Below, one piece after another: positions 1 through 12,500 of a stretch of DNA of 64,000 bases. The notes under the pieces are model-generated. The model did no database searches, was not told where the DNA came from, and saw nothing but the letters and a program-made list of their open reading frames with translations. Position 1 is the first letter of the stretch. Each line of letters opens with the position of its first letter. The translations under genes and the position numbers were made by a program. This stretch comes from Cinnamomum chago (taxonomy: Eukaryota > Streptophyta > Magnoliopsida > Laurales > Lauraceae), in assembly GCA_038049695.1 (NCBI GenBank), contig CP142453.1, positions 113,206,001 to 113,270,000 of the forward strand, given 5' to 3'.

Positions 1-866
1 GGCCGCAAGTCCGGAACTCCAATCAACTGTTCTGCAGTTTCTAACGAAGTTTAGTAGCTTGGGTATCCTTGAACACCACAGAATCATAAGAGCAGAAGGA
101 AAACAACCACTGAAACACCACAACACCAGTACCGTTCTGAGCTGTGAAAGGAAACTCATGAAATTCCAACCCTTTCAACTCCTCCAAGGGATATTTTATT
201 CAAACATAAAAAAAAATTAAAAAAACTATCTATTTCTCCCTGATGGCAGTCCTTTCCAGAATATATATAGAAATCTTTAAAACGATAAAATCGTAAGCTA
301 TTTTACACAAAAGAATTCGCCTCGAACTCAAATTACTTAATATAAAGATTCATAATGCAGCTTGTATTAAAAAAAGAAAGGAAAGAATGAGTTCCTAATG
401 TAAATCTGTTTCTGAATGAACTGTGGGCTTCAGACTGTGAGCAGTGGGCCTGCTGCTGGTTGGTTCTGAATCCGTTATGGCTGTTATGGGCCAATTTGGG
501 ACTGGACTGGTGCTAGAACCGGACGAGGTTCTGTCTTCAACTTGCGCCTATAAACACAAATGGGTTGTGAATTGTGAATTGTGATGCATAAAAAACCACT
601 GAATAAAAAGAGAATGCAAGATAAAGAGGACATTATGGGAGGTCCAACCCTACTACAATCACAAATAGATAGTTAATCCAACTCAATTACACTCAGAGTT
701 ATATCCCCAAATTCCTTGGAGATAGAGGCTCAATGTGGCACGTCTCTTGATGAAGATGATGATAGAATACATAGTCCATTTGGGCTCAATTCGTATCCGT
801 CTACTCATTTCAAGCACAAATGACATTTCATGCCAATCAATCAAAAAATGGTTTAATTGTAATCAT
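1..866. other. left-edge non-coding DNA, probably ABCB25-like intron 10
   Basis: The ABC transporter exon that should follow residue 446 was looked for on the minus strand and not found between 1 and 2642, so this stretch is most likely part of a long intron. A 53-codon minus-strand open frame (about 206 to 48) reads through quite neatly but begins just after a stop and resembles nothing I recognise. No other feature is supported here. Confidence 0.4.
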
Positions 867-1690
867 AGTTATCAGAATCCTACGATTCGTATCCCGAATC
901 TTAAGGAAAACGATTTGTATCCATGTAATGAATCTCATTTACAAATGAATCTTAGGATTCAGGTGTGAATCCTACGATTCGATACTCGTTTCATTGAATC
1001 TTACGATTCAAACGATTCGACGAAGCGAGAATGACTATAGCCAATAAGCTAATATTAATAATCTTTTACCTTTTCACTTTCTTTATTCTCTTTCTTTTAT
1101 CGCTTGTATTTTTTAAAGGTTATTTAGTAGTTAATGAAACCTCGTAAGAATTTTTTATGGCTTTGATAAGGTTTTAAAGATGAATAAAGAACATGTATTT
1201 AACTAAAGCATTCGACAGTACGTATGGTGCTTGTTTATATCTTCTTTTTTTAATCTATTTTGGTTTTTTTCCCTCATGAACACTTTCTTAACTTTAAGAG
1301 ATATCTTACCATGTAAGATTGATGGTTTGGATTTTATTTTATTTTTATATTTGGATTTAAAGACTAAAATATATATATTGATACTTTAAACTTATTAAAT
1401 TATTTACACAACATTTATTTCATATATATATATATATGTAATAATATATGTCATGATGTTCTTGATATGATTGTATGATAGACTTACTTGTTATAATATT
1501 TATACTACTATAAATGGAAAAATGGATGGTTATGAATAATTACATTTCTCATTTTCTTTTAATTTTTAATTATTTTTCATTTTTATTAGCAAAATAAAAA
1601 ATCCAACGATTCACGATACGATTCGCTATCTGATTCGATTCATGGGTATGATCGATTTGCGATATGATTCCGATATTGAAAACTTTGATC
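867..1690. mobile_element. hAT-like MITE rich in ACGATTCG motifs
   Basis: The element is bounded by an imperfect 8-bp duplication, GTAATCAT at 859-866 and GTAATAAT at 1691-1698, the TSD length of hAT elements. The ends are weakly inverted (AGTTATCAGAATCC on the left; GATATTGAAAACTTTGATC on the right). Both flanks of the AT-rich core carry clusters of GATTCG/CGAATC motifs in both orientations, which would let the element fold on itself. There is no transposase. The same organisation, terminal arrays of short palindromic words, is seen in the element at 17377-18708. Confidence 0.45.
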
Positions 1691-1698
1691 GTAATAAT

Positions 1699-2642
1699 CA
1701 TTGCTTGTATCAGATTTGGATGCAAGTCAAGAGGCAGAAAGAAAAAGGTCAAGAGGCAAAATATTGAACTAAGGGCCTAAGAATGACTGTTTCATGTTGA
1801 AATTATAAGAAGAAAATATTATCATATGATTCATATTACACATATTTTACATATTTTAGAAAAATGATATCCTTAGATTTTCACAGAAGCACTTGTTATT
1901 TCGACTCTAGGAATTTCGAAAAGAGTGCAAACTGTACCATTAGATGACCAAATCTAGAAAGAATGCATGGTTCAACCAAAATGCCTGCATATAACTATAA
2001 TTTTAAAAATCCTACTCTTTCAAGTCTCGTGAATATATATTGCAATATCTGCTCTAATCATTTTGCAACTAGATCCAACTTTCACAATATTGTTATTTAT
2101 CATCCAATGCTAATCAATTTTGTTTGTGTAGCAGATAGAATCCAAAAGCAGGTTTTTCTCTGCCGTCCTGTGATTGGTGCAACTAGAGGAAGTGAAAAAG
2201 CAACTGCAAGTCTGCAAATGAATGAAGTCCCTGTTGAAAGGGAGGGGTGGAGTCACATTGCCACCATAAAAATAGCAGATGTGGCAGCCACAGATTCCAC
2301 AGTGGGCACACATGCTCAAGCTTATCACATAATGAATTTACTCATTTACTAATAGAAGCTCTTCTGAACTATATCTAGAAGAAAAGGATCAATTATCTCC
2401 AACGACTTGGGATGCATTGCCAAGAGCGCAGAAAACTATTGCACAGATGATGAATCGGAATGCAAAAACCCAAAGGAACAGTTTGCAGTTCCAGATAAAT
2501 TACAGGCATGTACAGAGATAATTTAGAGACGAGATCGAATGTATAAGTTTTGTTTTCAGAAAGGGTAGAGACGTATATGAGTGTTGAATAATTGTAAAAA
2601 TATACAAGGTAAAGTCATGCAAGTGTGCCCAAAGAGAAATAC
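1699..2642. other. intron-like DNA without recognisable gene
   Basis: Open frames here (for example 1963-2352 on plus and 2110-2328 on minus) overlap each other on opposite strands and show no domain. The region is immediately downstream of the donor of exon 10 and is taken as intron. Confidence 0.4.
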
Positions 2643-2788
2643 CAAATCCCCAACTGTCATCGTTCCACTCATAATGCCATTTGAGCAGAGCACCATTGCA
2701 GTTGACAGAGCAGTGCTAAATATCACATTTTGGCCGAAGTTTAAATAAGCGAGACTACTCTGTGTTTTCAAAGCAGCATCCTCATACC
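2643..2788 (-). CDS. ABCB25: ABCB25-like exon 10 (last exon in the window)
   Basis: 146 bp encoding [20 protein letters not shown], a membrane helix ([20 protein letters not shown]) and SGTMTVGDL. It ends phase 0 at donor gtattt. The expected continuation VMVNGLLFQLSLPLNFLGS is not found further left. Confidence 0.92.
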
Positions 2789-3435
2789 CTGACAAACAGC
2801 ATTCCACATCTATAAGTACTTCGGACATCCAGCATCTACCAACATAACATAATATACAATATATATATAGCCATACTCTAACATCACATGATATTATCTA
2901 CGTCAGATCAGCAACAAAGATACCCATACTCGTGCAATTTAGAAGCAGACTGACATCACATGAGAATGTGAGATGAATGACATGGAAGAAAAGGCAGGAA
3001 TTCTAGTGGACGCTTCATCTAAACATAATAAAAGCCACCTCAACATAATTATGGTATGTCTAAGATACACTGTATGCCAAAACAGTACGTCTACAAAGGT
3101 GTTGAGCGATGATGTCCCTATGGATGTGGCAAATGCATTTTCATTAATGTTGTTGCCACATGATAATGATTTGGTTACATACAAGTCAACCTTTTCTCCC
3201 TTTGAGATAAAGCTTCATTAGGGGAGTAAAGGAGGTGGGTTCAGATCACACCCTGCCTGGACCTGGACCTTGACCTTGACCTAATTCCGAATCAGAAGTC
3301 CTAAACCCAAATCTGACACATATCCTACCTGATGGACCAGAACCTGACTCCAATTGATATTGCAGGACTTGGACATGACTCCATACCTGACTTTATGCAG
3401 CTAACCATATGTAAATATCTGTAAAAATTGGTCTA

Positions 3436-3466
<31 letters not shown>

Positions 3467-6400
3467 GGGGAAGTTTCAAGTGCATCCATCCCTCACCATA
3501 GGGTGAGGGATGCTTCCATAAATGGGAATTTTCAAGTACATAGGGTGAGGTACACTTCCTTGTCTTCATGTGCAAAAAGGAAAAGTGCCCTCACCCTATG
3601 GTGAGGGATAAATGCACTTGAAACTTCCCCTATATATATTTATCCCAAAATTTGGGATTATTTTGCAGTTTACACACCATCCCTAAATTTTGTTTTATAA
3701 AATAAAATAAAATAAAATAAAACCAACTAAATTTAAGTCTTCAAAATTAGGAGTTCATACTTCATAGTAATCTAAGTACCTAACACACATTCCTATCATT
3801 ATTCTTTAAAAAATCACTAATTTGTCTTCAAAATTGGGAAGTCATAGTAACCGCAGTCACATGAAGTCCACCTTAATTTTGTATTGAATCCTCAAATTCT
3901 CTCTTTGAAATTAGAAATTTTAATTACTCAAACACATCAAATCTAAACATAATGTTTAAAAAGTCCCAATTTCTGTGGAAATAAGGCTAGGGTTGAGGTC
4001 ACAATTTTACCAATTATGGAGATAATAGAATTAGGGCTTCTATCAACACTGTTGAATGTTGATAGATAAGAGCATCTGAGGACTGAGAGAATTAAACTTC
4101 GAATTAGGGTTATATGATGCTAGAGATCAAGTTAGGGTTTTGAGAAAGAGACGGGCTGATTTGTGGAGTGATTGGCAACGATTGTTGATGAGAATAAGAA
4201 GACAATCCAGCAAAAGGAGAGGTCTGTCTGCTAAATTGCGAGCAATTCAGAATCAGAGCCCAACCACTGTGACCAAACAAAACCAAAGAGAACAGAGAAA
4301 GGAGATGAAAGTGTAGTCACATAAAAAATGAAAATGACAACAGTGAGGATAGCCATCACAGACCCTTGAACTGAAACACAAGCGAAGACAAGATCAAAGC
4401 GTGCTCCTACAGAAAAAGGAGAAGAAACTGACAACAAGATCATGAAAGCAAGAAAAGCAGTCAAACAGTCACCAATTACACAAAATAAAAGAGACAAATG
4501 CAATCAATGAGATGTGAATTTCATTGCCCAATGGATATATACAATCAAGAGAACAAAAAATAACAAAGAATCCGAATCAGTCCAAAGCTCTCGGTCGACC
4601 TGAAAATCACCAATACCCATTGCACAAATAGGGAAAAGATGGCAAGAAAGTGAACTTTTGGTGTGAAGGGAACTTAATCCTTGAATCCTTCTTCCAAATT
4701 TCCTACAAAACTTCCAGTTGCTGGAAACAGGAATGAATCCCCGACTCTCCTTCCCTCAAAATGGCTAAAACAGTGCTATTCATAGCCTCTCTAGGGCTCT
4801 GGTGGTGCTCGAGGCTCACCCTATTCATTTCTTTTTTTCTTGTCTTGCTCTTCATTTCTTCTGTCTCTTCTCTGTATTCTTCCATTCACTTACATCTCTC
4901 CTCTCTTGTGGACCAGTATTTGTCTTCGATAGTCTCATGACAATTGAGAGCAAGAAGAAGGGAGTGTTGCCAACAGTCATGGATGAAGGTGGGGTGAGAG
5001 TAAAAATAAAGATGAGAGAGTTCAAGTTTAGTGTTTGTTTATAATACCTGAAGATCTGGGTTGAGGTGAGGAGGTACCATTTCTACAGTTGTAGTTACAA
5101 GGATCATGGTATTTTAAGATGAGTTTTTCATCAATTACTTATGAATAAATTTGTTGTTTTTACAAGTAAACAACTTGGCGTGAAAATAAATTACTTTCAG
5201 CATAATAAATAGTACGCACAAAATTCCAAATATTGTAATAAACCACAAGACTCTCTTTTGGGATCTTACCAAAGCACACTCGTTGCACAAAACATCATAA
5301 AAACACCTCTGATGAAGTTATGAAGGTAAAGACGGTGGTGAAGTACATCTCCAGACTCCAATACACCCATCAGATAATGCATTAACAAATCAGTCAATAG
5401 CACCCAAACACCAACTTCAAACTTAATTGTAACTTTCAAATCCAAAGAACTCCACGGAAAATTCATGGAGCTAAAGACTTTAGTGAAACAGAAAATACAA
5501 ACCAGATCGCAGCAGATAGGCATGCAAAGAATTTTACTACTACATAACCACACACAGAGCTTTGCCCTAGTGCATGAACAAATCATGCAAGAATTTTACT
5601 CATAATCACAATCAAATGAGTAATGGAGTAAATATCAAAATTAAAACAAAAAGAACTAACCCAGTATCTCAGCAACTTACTCTTTAAATATTCATCATAT
5701 TTCTGTACTTCATAAGATTCGTTGTTGAAGTACTTGACAGTCTGGGAAATACAAAGAAAAGTTAAATGACAAAAGAAGTGCAAATTATCAAGGACCCTTT
5801 CAGATAGCACTCAAAACAAGGACAAGGCACTGTATGCATCAGTGTATTATCATCCAAGGAAGCAGGTCGCCTGTCCTATACCACAGGATGATACTGTCCA
5901 CAAATGTGAATGAAATGAAAAACGGTTTCATCACATTCTCACTCTAGTACTATTCCAAAAAAATTCGCATTATTGCTCTAGGTGGATACTGTTTCATTTG
6001 TTTGTGAAAAACAGCATCCAAATATTTTAGTATCAAAAGTTAATAAGAAATGGAAGCAAAAGTGAACAAAACATCTGGTCCAAACTCACCTCGTAATTGA
6101 TTAGTGAATCAATTGCTCTTGAACTTGCATCATTATCAGCTTTATTCATGGCCTGCCTAAACTTAGTCCGCCACTAGAAAGGAAGCAGGGAAAACTTTCA
6201 GATAAAACCTTCATATAAACTTTAGCCTCAAAAGCATCACTAACTTTCCAAAAATATAGCACACTAAACTTCCATTGAAGTTCTTGACATACACAAGAAC
6301 ACTTCAATTTATACCTTCTTTTTTTTTTTTTTTTGTTATTAGCCAATGTATTCACCAAAAGCAAATAGGTTTCACAAATGAATTGGGTAAAGATGACAAA

Positions 6401-6550
6401 TGAGCTCTTACCTGCGTCACAATCAACGTGAAAGCAACATATGTGGCAACTGATAGGGATGTGATCCAAGCAAAAGACGTTCCATATTTGTATGCCAGGA
6501 TACCTGATACCATAGATATCTAAAGGCACAATATCTTAAAATCCAGATTA

Positions 6551-6597
<47 letters not shown>

Positions 6598-9500
6598 TGG
6601 TGGAATGGATTCCAAGATCAAAAGGGGGGAAATCAAATTACGGATGAATGTTTCAGTAATAACCATATTACCACAAAGAACTTGTAAGATCATAGGATCT
6701 TACCTCTAAAACTGTTGGCACAACATTAAATACCATTGCCGTAAGAATAAAATTGATTGCACGGCTACCACGGTCAATTATGCGATTCAAAGCACCTGTT
6801 TGCCGGCTGCAAAAATAAAACAAGACCCAACAGTAACTACTAGCCTTTAGCACCCATACAGCTGACTTCTATTTATTTATTTTCATTGAATGGTCGCATT
6901 CAGAAAAGATCCACCAGCACATATGCCGTTATCCACCAATTTCTTAGAATTTCAAGTAAATCATCAAGTTTGGGTCATTCATAATGTTTGAAACATCTTG
7001 CAATACATAAATTAAGCAAATATTTACAAGTTTGTGCTTGAGGAAGGTGTGTATTTCACATGTCAGTGCACATACACGTGGTTGAGACCATTTCCACACT
7101 AAAAACCAAAGATTCATAGAGCCTAGGGATATTTAATTAACATTTTCAGTGTTGCAAGGGGCAGATTGCTATCTTTTTTCTTTTTTTTTGGTGGGGAGGG
7201 CAGATTGCTATCTGACAAAGCATTTTCAAACAACTCGGACATATAAAGCAACTGAACAAAAGCATCCTAAGAATATTTTAAGTCCCGGTGGCTTATCACT
7301 GAAAACAGAAGCAATTGCCACAATCACACACTACATCTCCAACAGGAAATGTTTAAGGCCCGATCCTCACTCACTCAGTAGACAAAGCCCACTTCATGGA
7401 AGCCTCCTTGAAAAATACACCACAACCCTTACAGGTAGCATAAGCCATTTTCCTCATAGGAGCAGTAAAATTTAAAATTCTCATTAGAAGGCTAATCCTT
7501 CTGGGTAGGTATTGAAAACTTATCAATGTAACCATATTAAGAGGCGCATGCTCATTTAGGTTTATCAATGCAGCAGACTGTCTAAAAAATAAACAAAAAA
7601 CTACTAAAAAAGACAAGCTTGAACTATCTATCAAGGCAGAATAGAGCAATAGCCTAAAACAAGAATTCACTCATCTCCATTTCTTGGAATGGGAATAAGT
7701 CATTTCATCAGCATAACAATAAATACAAGCAAATTAAGCATCTTATTGGGGTGACTAATCTTTAGATTCATTAACAAAACACAAGGTTGAAAAAAATTGT
7801 ATAGCCCAGATATCAGGTTCTTATAATAACCTTTTAGAACCAACTTTCCATGAAATTCACTTGAAAACACTTCAAAGTTGCATCTCCTCATGCTATGGGC
7901 TTTTATTTGTGAAAACTTCCTTGTCATGTGGACTGTAGATGCCACAATGAAGAAGAATTGATGGAAGTATTGTCAAATGACTTGTTAAGTGGATGATGTC
8001 ACTGGTGGCTATTTAGAGTTGGACATTTATGGAAGCTCAAAAGTGAATCTGTGTGAACTGGATAAAACTGGTGTGTTCACATATTAATTGTTATAAGCTT
8101 GAAACAACATGATACTAAAGTTCTGCTAAAACTAGAATTATATTCAAAAGAAAAAGGACACTTAAGGATTACCAAAATAATTCATTTTGAGCAATTTTGC
8201 ATTACATTATAAATAAGATATAACAAAACAAGAAATTAAGTACAGCTTAAAATGATAGTTTAAAAAAATTAAATTTCTTATAGAAATCATGAAAATATCA
8301 TAAAAAAAAATAGATGTTGGCAAATGAAAAAAAAATAAGTTCATGATATTTTCAGATTTAAATCATATATGAATCAACATCCCCAGTCCCCACCACCACC
8401 GTTTTCATCATTATCCCATCAATCTAGAGTCAGCTTAAATAACTGACTGTCCCTCAAACTCTAAACAAGCTATGGCCTAGTACAACAAGCAATGGCCAAT
8501 ATAACTCATCTTCTAATATTGCAGGATAGTATATAATTGCAAAATGACATCAATATATTTGGCCTTATATGAGATCCCCATGTATAAAAATGTTATCAAC
8601 GATCACTAAATACATTAGCTAGCCTCTAGTTCCCAACAACTTGCAAAACTAAAATGGCACAAAATGCAAAGATCTGCATACTATGTGGCTTTCCAATTTC
8701 CATACGAATGAAACATTCCGCAAAACATTCTTGCAAACCCAAAACCTTATACAAAGTTTTTTTTTTTGGTCAGAAAACCTAATTTATAAATAAATAAAGG
8801 TTAAAACATCATTACAAACGATGTCATATACTATTTTTGGGAAATTTTCAAAATGGGGCTCAAGGTTTACCCAGATTTCAAATCAGGATAAAAAAAATAC
8901 TTATATTTCAAAATAGTGCTTAAGTTTTCCATATTTCTTTCAAATCAGGACATCCGGCAAGATTTGGGATTTTCCGGTGGTTTTCTTCTCTATTTTTTCC
9001 CAAATACCCAAAACGCCCTTAGACCCTTCTTCCTAGATCCCTCCTCTAGTCTTTCTCCTCTGCCACCCGTCACCTACCTCCCCTACTCCGTTGATCACAG
9101 TCTGCGACAGAGGATCCAGAGTCCGCATGGAAATGGTGAATGAATCCCAGATTTAGAGGGATCCGACTCTCATCCCTCTTCCACATCATTCCCCTCTCAT
9201 CTCCATTTCTGTGTGACTAGAGTTTGGAGTCTGGATGCAAAAAAAGTGAGCCCCACACAAACAGAAGGTACCCCATGAGAAAGGAAGCAAATTCTCTCAT
9301 GTATGGTACAAAGTGACGCATTTCGAAGTCGGAATGTGTAATATCCTGAATTACATGGGCCCAGGATTAGTTTGGCCCAGGTAATACCCTAGTTGATTAT
9401 GTATTATGAAATTAGAAGTGTTGCTTATTATGGAAAGTGTTGCTTATTATAGAAATTAGAGTTGTTTCAAGTGAAGAGTTTTAGAAAGAGTAGGAGTAAT

Positions 9501-12500
9501 ATGACTACACAAATTAGAAAGAGGAAGAGGAATAGGAATAGGACTCTATTATATAAATAAGTAAACCAATGACAGTATTATGGTATTCTATTCTTTGGAG
9601 AAAATTGTGAGAAGAGTTTTTGGGCTGCAATTTAGGAGAAGGAGAAGAAGGTTGATGTCTTATTCGCGTTCACATATTGCAAAGGCGACACTTGTTTACC
9701 AAAGGTAAGTGGATCTTCCTAAACATCTAGATGCTTTAATCAGAAGACTGATAGCGTATGTTACTGTTGAATTGTGAATACTGTATATACAGTGATGGTT
9801 TGTAATCCATGGATTTCATAGAAACTCTTTTGTGAGTCTTATAAATCTCAACTGTGAAGTATATAACTTCCCTGGAGTTGTTAACTCATGTTTTCTTCTT
9901 GAGATGTGGTGAAATTGTATAAGAAATATGATCCAAAAGCATGTCGTCAATGGCAAGTATTGACTATAGGAAGTTGTGGGACCCACACGTGGATCTGATC
10001 TGAGATCAGGACCCCACATCCTGTAGGAGACCATTGGTTGACCCTAGGGAACTTGGACCCATGAGGAGTGGGCCCCATCTAGGCCCTCATCCAATTGGTA
10101 TGATGGAATAGAGGCGACTGTTGCAGGATTCTACAACTCTTTGTCGTCGAGCCTTCTGGGACCCACCTGTACACTTGATTGAAAATCAACTCCTACCATC
10201 AAGTGTGGGACCCTTGGGCGACCCTTGTGTAGTTGGACATCTTGGTTGGGAACCATTGGGTCCCACTGTTCAAGAGGTGTAATGAATCCCAGGCGTGAAT
10301 ATGAATACAGGGCTGAAGGTCGACATCTATGGTGGGACCCACTAACTAAGTCAATCATAGATTAGGACCCCACGTCTTGAAGTAGGCTCAGGGACGATCA
10401 AAATGGTGGTAATCCCATGTGGCCTGGTCTCCATCTGACCAGTTATCCAGGAACTTCAATTTTGTTAACCATAAGGCTTATTTATGAATTTGTTGAGACT
10501 GCGGGGCCCAGTAAGGATGCCTGATGATTAATCAGAACCATGGGACTTAATGTAGGGAGGGCACTGGGTGACCATATAAATCATGTTTGATCATGTATTG
10601 TTCAAGTGGGGCCCACTATTCCATATATGCATATTGCATAGGCGTATAATCCATTTTGGGCAGAGTGGGGGAAGAGGCCGAGACTCGAATAAGACCTAGA
10701 CTTTATGAGAATTTACAAAATAACCATAAGACTTAACAGAATTTGGAATATGTGTATTATGAGTTATTATATGGTTTATTTAGGCCGTGACTAATTATTT
10801 GGATGGTGATTAATTCTTTAAACTGCAATCAATTAATGTATGTTATAATATTGTGTGGGCCACGCTTCTACCACTCAATACCAGTTATGATGAGGAGTGG
10901 GGCAGCAATCAGCAAAGTGTGCATAGGTTGGGCCCACACTACTGTTGTATAAATTATTAATAATGAATTCTGGTTGTTATGTGATCATGGAATTGTGCAC
11001 TTGGTCCCAAACGTGGGATATTGGATTGAGTGTCCGGGCCGTTATAGCGGCTAGTCCTTAGTGGACGTAAGCGGCCATTATGCTGGCTGGTCCTTAGTGG
11101 ACGTGTCTAATGAGACAGGGTCATGGTGACCGGTATACGTGTATACGATGGGCCTTTGAGGCATGGTAATATGCATGGGCACGGATATGTATATGGATGA
11201 ATTTTTTATGGCATTTAAAATATTGATTCAAATATGTTGATCATGTGATATTATGTTTTATGCTGCTTGTGTAATTACGAAAATTCATTCACCAGTAATA
11301 CTGATGTTGTGTTGCCCCCTTCAGGTAATCTTACTGCGGGTGGGACAGATCAAGACGGCGTTCAACACGTAAATTTTGGCATGCGTGGCTGAAAGGAGAG
11401 AACGAGAAATAATTAAATAATTTAGAAGGATTAGCTTTTGTTTAGTAATTTATCTAATGTTCTAGTACATTATTGATTTGAATCAGCACATAGAAATTGG
11501 GATCATTCAGAGATTATTGATATTGTTCGACTTTTATAAATTAATTGGAATTATAGTTTGATTTAAATGCCAAATCTCTTATGTGAACTATTTGATAAAT
11601 GTATGGTAAATATTACCAAGTTATCACAATCCGGATATCCGACAGGGCCCCGGAATTTGGGTCGTGACAGAATGAAAGCTGGAAAATGGAAACTAGAGGG
11701 TGCCTACATGTAATGCATCCCATCTCGAAACCTCGTAAGCCGCCCGCCGTTAGATCCACGTTCGAGCAAAACAGCCGACCAAATCGTCTTACTCGAACCC
11801 ATTATGATGATCACTTGAACCTCATCATCTCCATCCAAACTCTTTAAGGCCTGCGCTAGATCAGCGTTGGAGAAGAATGGAAGAGTGTTCCGAGGTGGAA
11901 GGGCATTTTGGGTATTTGGGAAAAAAGGAGAAGAAACTCGCCGGAAAACCCCAAATATCGCCGGATGCCCTAATTTGAAAGGAATATGGAAAACTTAAGC
12001 CCTGTTTTGAGATGTAAGTTTTTTTTTATCCTGAGTTGAAATATGGGTAAAACTTGAGCTCCATTTTGAAATTTTGCCTACTATTATCAATGTAGTAGAG
12101 GTTTTAAAGCACAAAACTATAAATTCTTAGTCTCCAGCCTCAATAGTAATAACTTTAAAATATGAACGATGAGACCATTAATATTTTTAAAATTCAATTC
12201 TATATTCAATAAAAAAAAAATATTAAGTATCAAGTTCGATGAGAAATGGAGAAAAAGTAGGTTGAGATGCACATAATCCAAATAAGACAAGATATAGAAA
12301 ATACATCTATGGGAATTTTAAGAGTCTATTTGGAAACTCTAGTCTAATTAATAAGAGCTAAATAGGTAAAGGTCTTAAAACAAGATCTAAATTTTAAGTT
12401 CTAATTTAAAACTAGTATATTTGGTAAATTTAAAAAAATATATTTCATAAGGTAACTGGGGCCCACCTTTCAAAAATTACAATGTAAAACCCAACATTTG

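Noticed and set aside
1963..2352. 129-codon plus-strand open frame
   Set aside because: Overlaps an opposing frame, no domain, lies in intron-like DNA beside exon 10.
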